From Prorocentrum cordatum (taxonomy: Eukaryota > Sar > Dinophyceae > Prorocentrales > Prorocentraceae), in NCBI GenBank assembly GCA_963575745.1, contig CAUYUJ010000964.1, positions 17,501 to 67,500 of the forward strand: a stretch of 50,000 bases of DNA, given 5' to 3'. The notes under the pieces are model-generated. The model was not told the DNA's origin and searched no databases. It saw only the letters and a list, made by a program, of their open reading frames with translations. Positions 20,464 to 31,922 of this stretch are shown one piece after another. The translations under genes and the position numbers were made by a program. Each line of letters opens with the position of its first letter. The first letter of the stretch is position 1.

Positions 20464-20531
20464 AGGAGGAGGAGGAGGAGGAGGAGGAGGAGGAGGAGGA
20501 AGAGGGAGAGGAGGAGGAGGAGGAGGAGGAA
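20464..20531. repeat. (GGA)n microsatellite
   Basis: About 65 bp of GGA units with a GAAGAGGGA break. Confidence 0.95.
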
Positions 20532-20542
20532 CTGCAGCTGAA

Positions 20543-20795
20543 TATACCAGAAGTTGTCATAAGTTATCAGAAGTTATCAACATTAATTGCTGCGGGAGGA
20601 GGAAGTGTTGCAGCATAATCTACAATAAGTTATCACGATTAATCAAAAGCTATTGGAACTGCTGCAGGAGGAGGAACTGCTGCGATGCGCTATCTTCTCT
20701 GCGATTCAAAAGTTGTCAGAAGTTATCAGAAGTTATCAGAAGTTATCAGAAGTTATCAGAAGTTATCAGAAGTTAGCAGAAGTTAGCAGAAGTTA
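20543..20795. repeat. AGAAGTTATC decamer array
   Basis: AGAAGTTATC or AGAAGTTAGC recurs in two clusters (about 20,545-20,580 and 20,704-20,792), with at least nine tandem units in the second. The same motif flanks the start of the transposase-like gene at 8175-8215. Confidence 0.9.
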
Positions 20796-20904
20796 GCTGC
20801 GTTTACTAACTTTTGTAAATCTGTTTGCGCCAGAGTTATAAAGAGTTTATAACTGCTGGCGCAACTCCAGTTATAAACCCATAAACTCGGGAATCCACAA
20901 AGTT

Positions 20905-21245
20905 CGTGCTCTTCGACTTCCCAGAACTCCATTCCCGGGCCACATTTTGAATGCCCGGAGCCAACTGTAGGCCACTTCGTGGTCTTCGAGTTCCCAGAAC
21001 TCCATTCCCGGGCCACATTTTGGATGCCCGGAGCCAACTGTATGCCACTTCGTGGTCTTCGAGTTCCCAGAACTCCATTCCCGGGCCAGATTTTGGATGC
21101 CCGGAGCCAACTGTAGGCCACTTCGTGGTCTTCGAGTTCCCAGAACTCCATTCCTGGGCATGATTTTGAATGCCCGGAGCCAACTGTAGGCCACTTCGTG
21201 GTCTTCGAGTTCCCAGAACTCCATTCCTGGGCCACATTTTGAATG
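20905..21245. repeat. Tandem array of a 73-bp unit, five copies
   Basis: CCCAGAACTCCATTCC begins at 20,920, 20,993, 21,066, 21,139 and 21,212, an exact 73-bp period. Units differ by a few substitutions. Because 73 is not a multiple of three, the open frames across it cycle through all frames and are not coding. A lone copy lies at 7853-7926. Confidence 0.97.
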
Positions 21246-21600
21246 CTGAGGCAGGTGAGGCTGATTTTGAATGCTGAGGCAGGCTGACGCTGCGGCCGAG
21301 GCAGGCTGAGGCTGAGGCAGGCTGAGGCTGAGGCCGAGGCTGAAGGCAGACTGAGGCTGAGGCTGAAGCAGACTGAGGCTGAGGCTGAGGTAGGCTGAGG
21401 CTGATGCTGAGGCAGGCTGATGCTGAGGCAGGCTGAGGCTGAGGCTGAGGCTGATGCAGGCTGAGGCTGAGGCAGGCTGAGGCTGAGGCCGAGGCTGGAG
21501 GCAGACTGAGGCTGAGGCTGAAGCAGGCTGAGGCTGAGGCTGAGGCAGCTGAGGCTGAGGCTGAGGCAGGCTGAGGCTGAGGCAGGCTGAGGCTGTGACG
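21246..21600. repeat. (GAGGCT/GAGGCAG)n array
   Basis: A 6-7 bp repeat with occasional GCAGACT and GATGCT variants. It starts inside the last 73-bp unit, where TTTTGAATGCTGAGGCAGG occurs twice. Confidence 0.95.
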
Positions 21601-21759
21601 CGACTGCCGTGCCGCTGCGACCTGGTCATCGCGCAATGCGACTACGACTGCGAGAACAGAGAATTCTACAACTGGATTCATCTGAATCTTAAGGGGGAAT
21701 GCTTTCATTATATGCTTCTACACATCGCCTGTTAGGTTGCTTTGGCAGGGGATAATTTT

Positions 21760-22103
21760 TCTCTCTCTCTCTCTCCTCTATCTCTCTCTCTCTTTTCTCT
21801 CCTCTCTCTGTCTCTATCTTCCCCTCCTTTTTTTTTTTTTTTTTTTCCTCTTCTCTCTCCCTCTCTCTCTCTCTTCTTTCTCTCTCTCTTGTTTCTCTCT
21901 CCTTTCTCTCTCTCTTTTCCTCTCTTCCTCTCTTCTCTCTCTTCTCTCTCTTCTCTCTCTTCTCTCTCTTCTCTCTCTTCTCTCTCTTCTCTCTCTTCTC
22001 TCTCTTCTCTCTCTTTTCTCTCTCTGTTCTCTCTCTTTTCTCTCTCTCTTTTCTCTTTCTTTTCCTTCTCTTTCTCTCTCTTTTCTCTCTTTTCTCTCTT
22101 TTT

Positions 22104-22157
<54 letters not shown>
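21760..22157. repeat. (CT)n / TTCTCTCTC microsatellite
   Basis: About 400 bp of pyrimidine repeat, including a nonamer TTCTCTCTC series around 21,935-22,020 and a T run at 21,829-21,846. Confidence 0.97.
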
Positions 22158-22160
<3 letters not shown>

Positions 22161-22384
22161 CTTATGGCGCCCCCCCTCCCCCATCCCCTCTGGTTTTTGC
22201 GGCCGACGAGGGGCGGGGGCGCAGGGGGCGGGGCAGGGCGGGCGCAGGGGCGGGGAGGGAGGGGGCCAGGGGTATGGGAGGAGGATGACAGCGGTCGGAC
22301 GAAGAGGGGGCGCGGGGAGCGGGGCGGTCGCGCTGCGCGGGGGGGCGTTCTGTCTCCCGCGGAACGCCCTCCCGCGGGTCAGTC

Positions 22385-22715
22385 GGGGCGGCGTTTTTCG
22401 AGCCGGGTTTGCAGAGCTTCCGCCGCCTCCTTTTTCGAGCCGGGTTTGCGCCCCTTCCGCCGCCTCCGCGCCGGTTTTCGGGAGGGCCCCCCGCGGGGGG
22501 GCGTTTTTCGAGCCGGGGTCGCAGACGTTCCGCCGCCCCCCCGGGCGAGCCCCGCCTGCGAGGGGTCGCTCAGGGATCGCGCGGCTTTCGAGCCCGGTTC
22601 GCGCAGGCCTTCCGCCGCGTCGTGCTGGGCCGCAGTTTTGCGAGACGGGTTTACGCACCTTCCGCCGCCTGCTTTGTCGAGTCGGGCGTGCGCGCCTTCC
22701 GCCGCCACGATGTCG
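22385..22715. repeat. Degenerate array of TTTTTCGAGCCGGGTTTGC..CTTCCGCCGCC
   Basis: Six copies start near 22,389, 22,432, 22,505, 22,586, 22,634 and 22,673. Each keeps a CGAG.C.GG.TTGCG core and ends in TTCCGCCGCC. Spacing varies from about 40 to 80 bp. GC-rich and open in several frames by composition only. Confidence 0.85.
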
Positions 22716-23027
22716 GTTTTCGGAGCGGCGTTCCAGGACTCGCGGAACCTTGTTCCGCCGCCCTCGGGGGGGCGGCGCGCTTCCGCCCAGGCGGCGTCGG
22801 GGGAGAGGCGCAGGGGCGCGGCTCCACGGGCACTCAGGCGACAGCCAGAGGGGCCTCCCTCGGATCTCCCACGGGGCGCGCGTGGGGGGGGTGAGGGGCG
22901 GGGAGGGGGGGGCCGAGCGTCGGGCAGCATGTGGCCTGTGCTCGCGTGAGAGCGGGGGGCAGGGAGGGGATGGGGGGACGGGGCGCGGGCGGGGGCAATC
23001 CTTTTTCAGGGGGCGCGAGGGGGCGGG

Positions 23028-23170
23028 GGAAGGGGGGGGGGGGGGGGGGGGGCGACGACGATGACGAGTAGTAGGAGGAGTAGGAGGAGGAGTAGGAGGA
23101 GGAGGAGAGAAGAGAGAGGAGAGAGGAGATAGGAGAGGGGGGGTAGGAGGGAGAAGGAGAGGTGGAGGAG
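23028..23170. repeat. G run followed by (GGA)n microsatellite
   Basis: A G run (about 23,031-23,052) leads into GGAGGAGTA and GAGAGGA units. Confidence 0.85.
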
Positions 23171-24000
23171 GGCGGCCCAACGCAGCAATAACAAGGCGGA
23201 TAATCTCATTGGGAATCGCAAAAAAAGTGAAGGCGAGGGCAATGGAGCAGGAGACGAGCAGAGGACAATGCGCAAGCGCAGGGCGAAGAGGATGCGTAAC
23301 CGCGGCGCCGAGGCCAATCTCAACGCTGCCATTTATGCACGCGCGCATGTAGCCGATGCGGCCATCGCGCGTGCTGCGCCCGCTCTGCTTTCAGCCTTCT
23401 CGCAAACCCGGGCCCATGCGAATTTGGCCCGCGAGTTGGCGCGCTCGTTCGCCGCCCAACGCGACGCGGAGCGGCGCCCCGAAAACTTGGGGAAGCCTTC
23501 CCGAATAGCTTCCATGTGACCCCCCCCCCAAACATGCCACCCCCCGAACGCACTCACTGCAGCGGCCAGAGCAGCCCCGGGGTCTGCAGTTCCCCCCCCC
23601 CCCGGGGGGGGGAAAGGAAGTCACCGTGGCGTTTGCTTCGTCATGTTTGAGATACACACGCGGCATGTGCTTCTTAATGTTTGATGCAGCATCTCACCAA
23701 GTTCGGGCCATTCGGGATTCAGCTGAACCCCCGCGTCAGCTGCCGGGCGCCGCCCCTGCATTTTGGGCCGGAGCAACCACTGCAACCTCCGAGGTCGCAG
23801 TGCCTTCTTTGGTGGGGGCTTCCGGTTCTCGCCACTGTCGGAGGAACTTCCGGTTCTTGGCCCCGTCAGACAGGGCTAATACTCATTGCTGCTAGCCCTT
23901 TCCCCCCCCCGCCCCTGGGCCCAGGCCCCCGCCCCCGCGCGCGCGGCGGGGCCCCCTCGGATCGGCTTGAACGCGGGGGTCGGCGGGGGGGGGGCTAGAA
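23171..24000. other. No supported gene; C/G run at 23,588-23,612
   Basis: Alanine/arginine-rich frames (23,268-23,519) have the look of composition artefacts. A C run passing into a G run next to GTTCC/GGAACTGCAG module sequence echoes the repeat at 6755-6960. Confidence 0.4.
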
Positions 24001-24001
24001 G

Positions 24002-24346
24002 GTGGCGTGCAACATGCTGGGTGGCCGCGCCCCAGTGCCTGGGCGGTCCACTTCCCAGCATCAGCAGGACTTGCCGGCTGGGAAACAAAGCGGGGGTCGC
24101 AGGCGCCGCGCCCTCAGGTCAGGCGCCGCAAACTTTATCATGATGGGCCTGGTGATTAGCCCCCCAGGGCATATCATCGCGCCTCCTGGCGAGGAGTTCC
24201 TGGAGAGGTCGGTCCTGGAGGCGCTAACCATGGAGCAGCGCCGGCGCCGGTGGACAACGGTTCTCGAAAACGACCGCAACGCGAGCTTGCCGGGCAGCGG
24301 CGGCAGACGCGGCGGCAGCCGCGGCCCTCTTCCTGCGCTCGGTTAA
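24002..24346 (+). CDS. Weak coding candidate, 114 aa
   Basis: Contains NFIMMGLVISPPGHIIAPPG and EEFLERSVLEALTMEQRRRR, which are better composed than surrounding frames, and stops at 24,344. There is no recognised domain. The following 24,347-24,700 stretch has other short frames separated by GGGCTAA motifs at about 24,436, 24,503, 24,606 and 24,683. It could be exons of one gene or chance. Confidence 0.2.
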   Translation: MACNMLGGRAPVPGRSTSQHQQDLPAGKQSGGRRRRALRSGAANFIMMGLVISPPGHIIAPPGEEFLERSVLEALTMEQRRRRWTTVLENDRNASLPGSGGRRGGSRGPLPALG

Positions 24347-25499
24347 TTTGGACACAACGTCGCCCCATCGAAGATCCAGGTGGGGCGGGGCGTGGACAGG
24401 TGGCTCGGCGGCGCGGGGGCTGCGCAGGAGCCGGATGGGGCTAACCGTGAGCGGGATGTCCTGGTGGACTGCCTCGGGGCTGTGGCGCGGCAGTGGGCGC
24501 CAGGGCTAAACCGCCGGGCGGCGCCAGTCTACCTGCGCGCCGCGTGGAATTTCCACCGGGTCGTGCAGCAGCTCGGGAGCTGCGCGAGGACACCGGCTGC
24601 CCCGTGGGGCTAAGGTGCTTTTTTTCTGCCGCCAGGGGGAGTTCCGGTCGGCGCGCGCGGCAGTCGCGCGCCACCTGCGCACTGGGGCTAATGGGCGCGC
24701 AGGGGGCGCCGCGCATTGTGCGCGCGAGCCGCCCCCGGGCCCTCCCGCAGGGCGACCGCCGCTCTGAGGAGGGCATCGGGATGGCCCATGATGTCTGGCA
24801 TCGCGAGGGCCAGGCGCCAAGAATGGCGGCGGCAGAAGGCGCCGGGGGGGGAACTACAGAGGTGGCAATGACTCCCCCTCATCGCCCCCCTCCTCTTCCG
24901 CGCCCATCCCTATATCTATGCCCCCCTTTTATCCTCAGCGATGCTTCAAGTTGTTTCAAGCCTTCAATTTGCAACGCGTTAAGGAATATTCGGCCGGCCC
25001 GGCCGGCCTTGCCGGTTGGGGAATCTCGTGGATTTCTCCTCGTCCCAGACCCAGGCCAAACTTCGAGCGAATCTCTAAGCTCTAAGAATCCACGAGGGAG
25101 GACCTGGGCACGACTGCGAGGCCCAGAACGAACGGACCAAGTTTTTTGGAGCTCTGCGCACGGATTCCTGAGGATATAGCCCCATTATAGGGAGCTCCAC
25201 CGAAGACCCCCAGCGCGCCGCCCGCACGCGCCACGCACGCCCAATTCGGCACACCCCTCACACGTTTCGTGGCCCCAGGGGTGACCGACGGCGCCACCGC
25301 CAGCAAACGTCGCGCACGCCCGATCAATTCGGCACGCCCCTCACGCGTTCTCAGGCGGAGCTCCACAGGGCCGATGGCCCCAGTGCTGCCTTCCGCGCGA
25401 CGGACACGAAGAACGAACTCCGACCAGAGCTTTTTCGGCTCAGAGTGAGCCCGCCCGCCCGTCGGCCGCGATGGCCAGAAACCAAGGCACCAATCTTTG

Positions 25500-25730
25500 G
25501 GCGCGGACGAAGGGCTCTCGCGCACGAGAGTCGAGGACGAATCCTCGAGGCTCCCGCGCTGGAGAGGAGGACGCATCCTCGGACGCCTCGAGGCTCTCGC
25601 GCTGGAGAGGCGAGGGCGAATCGTCGGGGGTCCCACGCTGGAGAGGCGAGGACGAATCCTCGAGGGCCCCGTGCTGCAGAGGTAAGGACGAATCCTCGAG
25701 GGCCTCGTGCTGGAGAAGTGAGGGCACTCG
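25500..25730. repeat. Minisatellite of GAGAGGCGAGGACGAATCCTCGAGG units
   Basis: Six or seven units of 27-36 bp, each with GGACGAATCCTCGAGG-type sequence plus a GCTGGAGA linker. Self-complementary TCCTCGAGGA cores give each unit hairpin potential. The shorter inverted version is in copy A at 3010-3140. Confidence 0.9.
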
Positions 25731-26490
25731 CGTCGAGGAGAAACGGCGGCGGCAGCCAGGGCGCCGCCTCGAGAAGCTCTGGCCATCCTGCATCTCGTGA
25801 CCGCGGGGCCTCTGGGCGGCCCGGTGGCATGTGTGGTTTCGGCCCGCGTCGAGTTCGGCTACCGCGGCGAAGCACGATGCGATGGCGCGACGCTTTGGGA
25901 GCGAAGGCGCCTGCGACCAAGCGGTGGCAGAGGGCGACATCGACAGCGAGACGCAGGAGTGGCTGGGCTGGGAAACCGAGCGTGTCCAGAACTCTGGGCG
26001 TTCACGCGCTGGAGTACACATCGGCGCATCTCTTCGAGGGCCGCGGGACGTGCCTGGCGGATGCTCAGCCCTGAGCACAGGACAAGTGGACTTTTGAGCT
26101 GGATGGCAGCGCGAAGCGAAAGGTGATGCGACAACGCGGAGCAGGGTTTGAGAAGGCTCTCATTTCCGGCAAGCTTGTCATCCACGACGAGGGGGAGCTC
26201 CAGCGACTCGTTGGTGAGACCGGGGCGGGGTCGCAGCAGCCGCCATTTTCTTCCTCCAGAGGAGCCGCAGCCGCCCCTCCTCAGGATGGTGGCGCGCGTG
26301 ACAAAAGTAGCATGGGCGCTATTAATCGGGCGGCGATTGCGCGTGACAGGAGCGCTCTTGCCCCTGGGCAGGGCTAGCGTCGAGTCGGCCTTCGAGAAGG
26401 GGCGCCGTCGTCGCGCGCTGGACGACGACGTAACCTGCAGGAGGACCTGGTCTGGGGCTCAAGAGCTCGGAGAGCCGCGCGCGCTGGAGC

Positions 26491-27230
<740 letters not shown>

Positions 27231-27505
27231 TCTTAAAACACAGCAGTACGAATCATACTAATAAGCGGACTTACGTTTGAAGCTCGGCGCGCGCTGAGCT
27301 GCCGCATCGACTTGTGAGGAAATCGAACAAGCGAGCAGGAGGATGAGGGACGGCTGAGAATCAGGAGCAGCCGGAAAAAGGAGGAGGCGACGATTATGTT
27401 CAGTCGCCTCACTTCGGTTCCTTTTTACCTAATGGTGTTTATATGGGCGTAGTATCCTAAGTGTCGAATGCTCGTGGTTTAGGTGCCGAAAAACACCGTT
27501 AGACC

Positions 27506-28479
27506 TTGAAGGCGCCTCGACCTTAGGTCGTAACGCGTGGCATGCCGCTCTGAAAGCAGATGGCGCCATACTAAGTCAGTCTAAGAAAGTATAGGCAGGC
27601 ACGCGCCCAGAGAGCTGACTTTCGGACAGGCGAGAACCACATCGGGGGAACAACTTATTCGAAATCATTGGTTTTGCATCGGAGATCCTTCTTGAGGTTC
27701 CTGTTGGGGCAGTATTGTTTGGGCCATCTTGGTGCCTCGTGGGCCTTCTTGAAGCCATATTGGGCCGTGTCGTGGCCATTTTGTGGCCATCTGGAGGCCA
27801 TCTTGGACCATCTGAGGGCCCTCTGGGACAACTTCGGCGCGCGTGGGAGCTTTTCTGGGGGGGGCCGGGCTCCCAAAAGAGGGGCTTGTCACGGGCAACG
27901 ATGGAGGGTGATAGGCATTGGGGGAACGCATCGATCCCCGATCGCCCATTGATCGCCGATATGGGGTCTGATGGCCCCTCCCCGCCCAGGAAGGTGCGGT
28001 TTCGCTATCGGGGGCCGATCGCCGATCTCTCGGCGACGCGTCTATCGCCGATTCCAGGTCGATGTGTCCCCCCTATGCCAGTACCCGCCGATCGTTGCCC
28101 CTCAGTTTGTCAGGCGATCGCAAGCATGGATCAAGGGGGCGTGGATTAGCGACGGGTCGCGTTTCCATGGGAAATCGCGGATTCCCGCCGCCGAACGAGG
28201 CGGCACCGGCCACATGTTGGGGAGGGCACCTCCGCAGATCCATGGATTTGGCGCGCCAAATCCATGGATCGTCAATCCATGTTTGCGCGCCCTCGAGTTT
28301 GAGAGGAGGGGCAGCGGGCTCACCACGCCGAGGAGGCCCCCCACAGGGCTGGCGAAGCCAGGAGTCGGGGTGCCGACGTATTTCGTGGCTCACGCCCGCC
28401 CTGGCCACAAAAGCCACTCCTTTCGTGATGCTGCCTCCTCCGGTAACCGCAGTGCACGCCCTCGAAGAAGGAAAAACGG
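27506..28479. other. No supported gene; GGCCATCTTGG-type and GATCGCCGAT-type short repeats
   Basis: From 27,715 to 27,850 GGCCATCTTGG and variants recur about six times. From 27,945 to 28,100 GATCGCCGAT-like words recur. A CCATGGATTTGGCGCGCCAAATCCATGG perfect palindrome spans about 28,241-28,268. The frames are unremarkable. Confidence 0.45.
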
Positions 28480-28647
28480 CAGAAACATAGAAACTGTTGG
28501 CGCTCCGCGCGGAGATGTCTTGGATCCGCGCTGGGACCCCCAGCGGCGCCTCCAGCGCTGCCCCTGGAGCGCTCCGCGCGCCAGGGAGGGGGAATCGGCG
28601 CGGATCCAACAGATCTCCGCGCGGAACGCCAAGAGTTTACGTTTCTG
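28480..28647. mobile_element. Foldback (MITE-like) element, copy 1
   Basis: The core inverted arms are 28,497-28,531 and 28,598-28,632, 35 bp each with only about 3 mismatches. Weaker pairing extends outward to CAGAAAC..GTTTCTG at 28,480 and 28,647. The central part is GC-rich and contains CTCCGCGCGCCAGGGAGGGGG, also present in copy 2 at 34,071-34,236. Confidence 0.85.
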
Positions 28648-29272
28648 TTGTTTATTATTATTTTTCTTATTATTCTTCTTGTCTTCTTCTTCTTCGTCTC
28701 TTGTTTGGGTATTCTCCTTCTTCTTCTACACCCAGGCCCTGGCCAGCGCCCTGCCCGCCCCCCCCTGCCAGAGAATTCTCCTCCACCGAGCGCTCTACCG
28801 GTGAACGGCTCAGGGGACCTGCGAGGGGGCCGGCCGCTCGAGCACACGCTCGGGGAAGGGCCAGACTCCCGGGACAGACATGCTCGCCCCGAGGCCTGGG
28901 CCCTGGGCGCCGTGGCTTCTTCACCTCGGGCTCTGCAGCAGGCCGGGCCCCCTCCCGAGGGGCCGCTTGTTCGCCCACGCCCGCTTCGTGACGGCGCCTG
29001 CGCCCAGATGGGCACGCCCCCTGGAGGCCGAACGCGGCGAGACGCGTCTGTCGCGAACCCCGTCTGGACAAAGCCACGACGGCGGAGGTAGGGTCAGGAA
29101 TTGTGGCTTCGCGTGTTGCTTCGCCGGTTCTGGCCCACCGCGCTTCGGCGCGACACGCCATCCACGCCCCCATTCCCAAGCGTTGACGTCCCGACATGTC
29201 CCGAGCTGTTCCCGGCCTCCCGACCAGCGGGACGGAGTGATGCGCTACGCGATCGCATTGTTTAGCGTGTCA
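28648..29272. other. No supported gene
   Basis: A short TTATTATT/CTTCTT-rich run at 28,650-28,730 is followed by GC-rich sequence with long but low-quality frames. No domain seen. Confidence 0.35.
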
Positions 29273-29713
29273 GGAGGAGGAGGAGGAGGAGGAGGAGGAG
29301 GAGAAGGAGGAGGAGAAGGAGCAACAGGAGGAGGAGGAGAAATGGGGAGAAAGGAAAGTAGGATGAGAAGGATGAGCAAGAGGAGGAGGAGAAGGAGGAG
29401 GAGGAGGAGGAGGATAAGGAGGAGGATGAGGAGAAGGAGGAGGAGAAAGAGGAAGAAGAGGAGGAGGAGGAGGAGGAGGAGGAGGAGAAGAAGGAGGAGG
29501 AGGGAGGAAGAGGGGGAGGAGGAGGAGAGGACATGGAGGAGAGGGAGGAGGTGGAAGAGGAGGAGGAGCAGGAGGAGGCGGAAGAGGAGGAGGAGGAGGA
29601 GAGGAGGAGGAGGAGGAGGAGGAGGAGGAGGAGGAGGGAGGAGGGGGAGGAGGAGGAGGAGGAGGAGGAGGAGGAGGAGGAGGAGGAGGAGGAGGAGGAG
29701 GAGAGGAGGAGGA
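29273..29713. repeat. (GGA)n purine microsatellite
   Basis: About 440 bp of GGA/GAAGGA units on the plus strand. Confidence 0.97.
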
Positions 29714-29989
29714 AAAGCACCAGTGTTCATCAAAGATGTTGGAATCAACCCTCCCTCCAAGCTCCTTCTCCAGAGGCCCCTGCAAGGGTTCATTTCCACT
29801 GAGGGAACTTCCGCGTTGGAGGAGAACCGTTTGCAGACCCGGAAGCGTGCCAAAACATTGTTATCGGGATTCCAACGCCGCGGATCCATCTGCCTGTTGC
29901 GTTTTGACGATCCTGAATCGCTCCAGAACGCCATTCATGGGACTTCGACACCGCGAATCAACGTAACCGTTGCGCGCTCAGAATCTTGA
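29714..29989 (+). CDS. Possible terminal exon after a purine tract
   Basis: One frame directly after the GGA tract reads FIKDVGINPPSKLLLQRPLQ, FISTEGTSALEENRLQTRK, then GSICLLRFDDPESLQNAIHG and ends at a stop at 29,987. The amino-acid mix is protein-like and the LLRFDDPESLQNAIHG phrase is plausible, but no upstream exon or homologue is recognised. Confidence 0.25.
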   Translation, partial: KAPVFIKDVGINPPSKLLLQRPLQGFISTEGTSALEENRLQTRKRAKTLLSGFQRRGSICLLRFDDPESLQNAIHGTSTPRINVTVARSES

Positions 29990-30030
29990 ATACTTCCCAA
30001 AAACCAATTCTGGTACACTGATCATTGGAA

Positions 30031-30310
30031 CCGCGGAACTCTTGCAAAGTTGTGCAGATATTGTGCGCGGCGCTAATGAGAGAGCTACATTTTGAAAAGG
30101 AGCCGCCCATAACCCATAATCCGTGAAACTCTTGCAGACATTTGAAACGAATGTGCGCGGTGCGACGGCGAGAGCCACACTTTGAAAACGGGTGGCCCTC
30201 AATCCGTGAAACCCTTGCGAATAGTTCAACGAACGTGCGCGGCGCTGAGGCGAGAGCGACATGTTGAAAACGACACCCCCTCCATATGTGAAACCGTTTG
30301 CCACCGTTTA
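30031..30310. repeat. Tandem repeat of about 84 bp, three to four copies
   Basis: Units start near 30,031, 30,121, 30,204 and 30,286, each with GTGAAACTCTTGCA, GTGCGCGGCGCTGA and GAGAGC.ACATTTTGAAAA. Spacing is 82-90 bp. Confidence 0.9.
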
Positions 30311-30419
30311 AGTTTCAGGGTCATAAATGGTGAGACGTCTCATGCGAAATGCCGGGCCTGCCCTAAAAACTGGCTTCGTGGTGCGACAGGGAGAAGTTAT
30401 TCATTCAACAAGAGAATGG

Positions 30420-30705
30420 ATGGAGGAGGAGGAGGAAGAGGGAGGAACGAGGAGGGAGGACGAGAGGGAGAAGCGGGATTGGGAGGAGGAGGAGGAGGAA
30501 GAGGAGGGGGCCAGGAGGAGGAGGAGGATAAGGAGGAGGAGGAGGATAAGGAGGAGGAAGAGGAGGATAAGGAGGACGAGGTGGAGGAGGAGGAGGAAGA
30601 GGAGGAGGAGGAGGGCGGAGAAGGAGGAGGAGGAGGAGGGGAAGGAGGAGAAGGAGGTGGAGGTGGAGGAGGGAGGAGGAGGAAAAGGAGGAGGAGGATG
30701 AGGCG
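30420..30705. repeat. (GGA)n purine microsatellite
   Basis: About 285 bp of GGA units with GATAAG and GAAGA breaks. Confidence 0.97.
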
Positions 30706-30708
30706 GGA

Positions 30709-30709
30709 C

Positions 30710-30757
<48 letters not shown>

Positions 30758-30776
30758 TTGATGCTGATGCTGATGC

Positions 30777-30816
<40 letters not shown>

Positions 30817-30842
30817 CGATGTGATGATGCTGATGATGATGA

Positions 30843-30876
<34 letters not shown>

Positions 30877-30998
30877 CAGATGATGATGAGATGATGAGAT
30901 GCGATGCTGATGATGATGATGATGAGATGAAGCTGATATGATGCTGATGCTGATGCTGATGTGATGCTAGATGAGCTGATGCTGATGCTGAGTGATGC
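30709..30998. repeat. (GAT)n microsatellite with GCTGAT variants
   Basis: About 290 bp of GAT units. Hexamer variants GATGCT and frame slips GATGAGAT appear toward the 3' side. Confidence 0.98.
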
Positions 30999-31004
30999 TG
31001 TGAG

Positions 31005-31350
31005 AGGAGAGGAGGAGGAGGAGGAGGAGGAGGAGGAGAGATGAGGATGAGGAGGAGGAGGAGGAAGGAGAAGGAGAAGGGGGAGGAGGAGGGGAGATAA
31101 TGAAGGGGAGGAGGAGGAGGAGGCGGAGGAGGAGGAGGAGGAGGAGGAGGAGGAGGAGGAGAAGGAGAAGGAGAAGGAGGAGGAGCAGTAGGAGGAGGAG
31201 GAGGAGAGGAGGAGGAGGAGGAGGAGGAGGAGGAGCAGGAAGAGGAGGAGGAGCAGGAAGAGGACGAGGACGAGGGGGAGGGGGAGGAGGAGGAGGGAGG
31301 AGGAGGAGGAGGAGGAGGAGGAGGAGGAGGAGGAGGAGGAGGAGGAGGAT
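31005..31350. repeat. (GGA)n purine microsatellite
   Basis: About 345 bp of GGA with AGGAGAAGG and GAGCAG interruptions. With 30,420-30,998 it forms one compound array of about 0.9 kb. Confidence 0.97.
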
Positions 31351-31368
31351 CACTGACCAAACTCCCAG

Positions 31369-31488
31369 GACTGCGAGCGGGCCGCCATTGAGCAGTCCCT
31401 CGGGGCCGTTGGCCGCATTTGGGACTGCCAATGGGGGACGCCCATTGCTTGGGGAGACCCCAACTCGCAGCCTGTTCATGGGGGATGC
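31369..31488 (+). CDS. Exon-like fragment
   Basis: After ACTCCCAG at 31,368 a 40-codon frame reads DCERAAIEQSLGAVGRIWDC then QWGTPIAWGDPNSQPVHGGC before a TAG. The composition is unlike the surrounding repeat-derived frames, and the upstream purine tract could be intronic. Without a partner exon this stays tentative. Confidence 0.3.
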
Positions 31489-31671
31489 TAGCGAGGTCCC
31501 GCCCTGGCTAGCAGCCCCACATCGAAAGCAAGCTTGGGCTACCAGCCCTGGGACGCGGGAGGAGGAGGTAGAGAGGAGAGCGCAAGGGGGGGAGGGCAGT
31601 GGGAGCCGGCGGGAACCTTGATGCTCTCCTCGCGCGGGCAGACTGGGGCGGAAACGGCCCGCGTGCTGGCC

Positions 31672-31922
31672 GTCGTCGTCGTTGTCGTCGTCGTCGTCGT
31701 CGTGGGGCCCTTGTCACTCCCTCCGCCATCCCCCTCTTCGGCTACCCCTGTCCTATGAGGCGGATGGAGAAGGTATCTGCACCCCTCTGAGGGATGAATG
31801 GGGGAATGAGAAGGGGGAAGGGGGGGCAGACGAGGCGGGGGAGAGCGAGGAGGCAGGATGGTGTCCGGCCTCAGGAGGAGGAGGAGAGGAGGAGGAGGAG
31901 GAGGAGGAGGAGGAGGAGGAGG
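31672..31922. repeat. (GTC)n and (GGA)n short microsatellites
   Basis: GTCGTC units at 31,672-31,702 and GGA units at 31,875-31,922, separated by ordinary sequence. Confidence 0.9.

Noticed and set aside
20783-21708. Minus-strand frames with repeated EFWELEDHEV peptides
   Set aside because: They are translations of the 73-bp satellite. The period is not a multiple of three, so each unit is read in a different frame.
21732-23348. A 538-codon minus-strand frame
   Set aside because: Consists of Glu-Arg repeats from the CT tract and GC-rich filler. No domain or splice context.
23268-23519. Ala/Arg-rich 83-codon plus-strand frame
   Set aside because: Composition-driven, with an overlapping equally long minus-strand frame and no motif.
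24430-24690. Recurring GGGCTAA words
   Set aside because: Spacing is irregular (67-103 bp) and similar words are scattered elsewhere. No function or repeat unit could be shown.
30182-31360. Frames rich in Met, Ser or His across GGA/GAT arrays
   Set aside because: Direct products of trinucleotide repeats in every frame.
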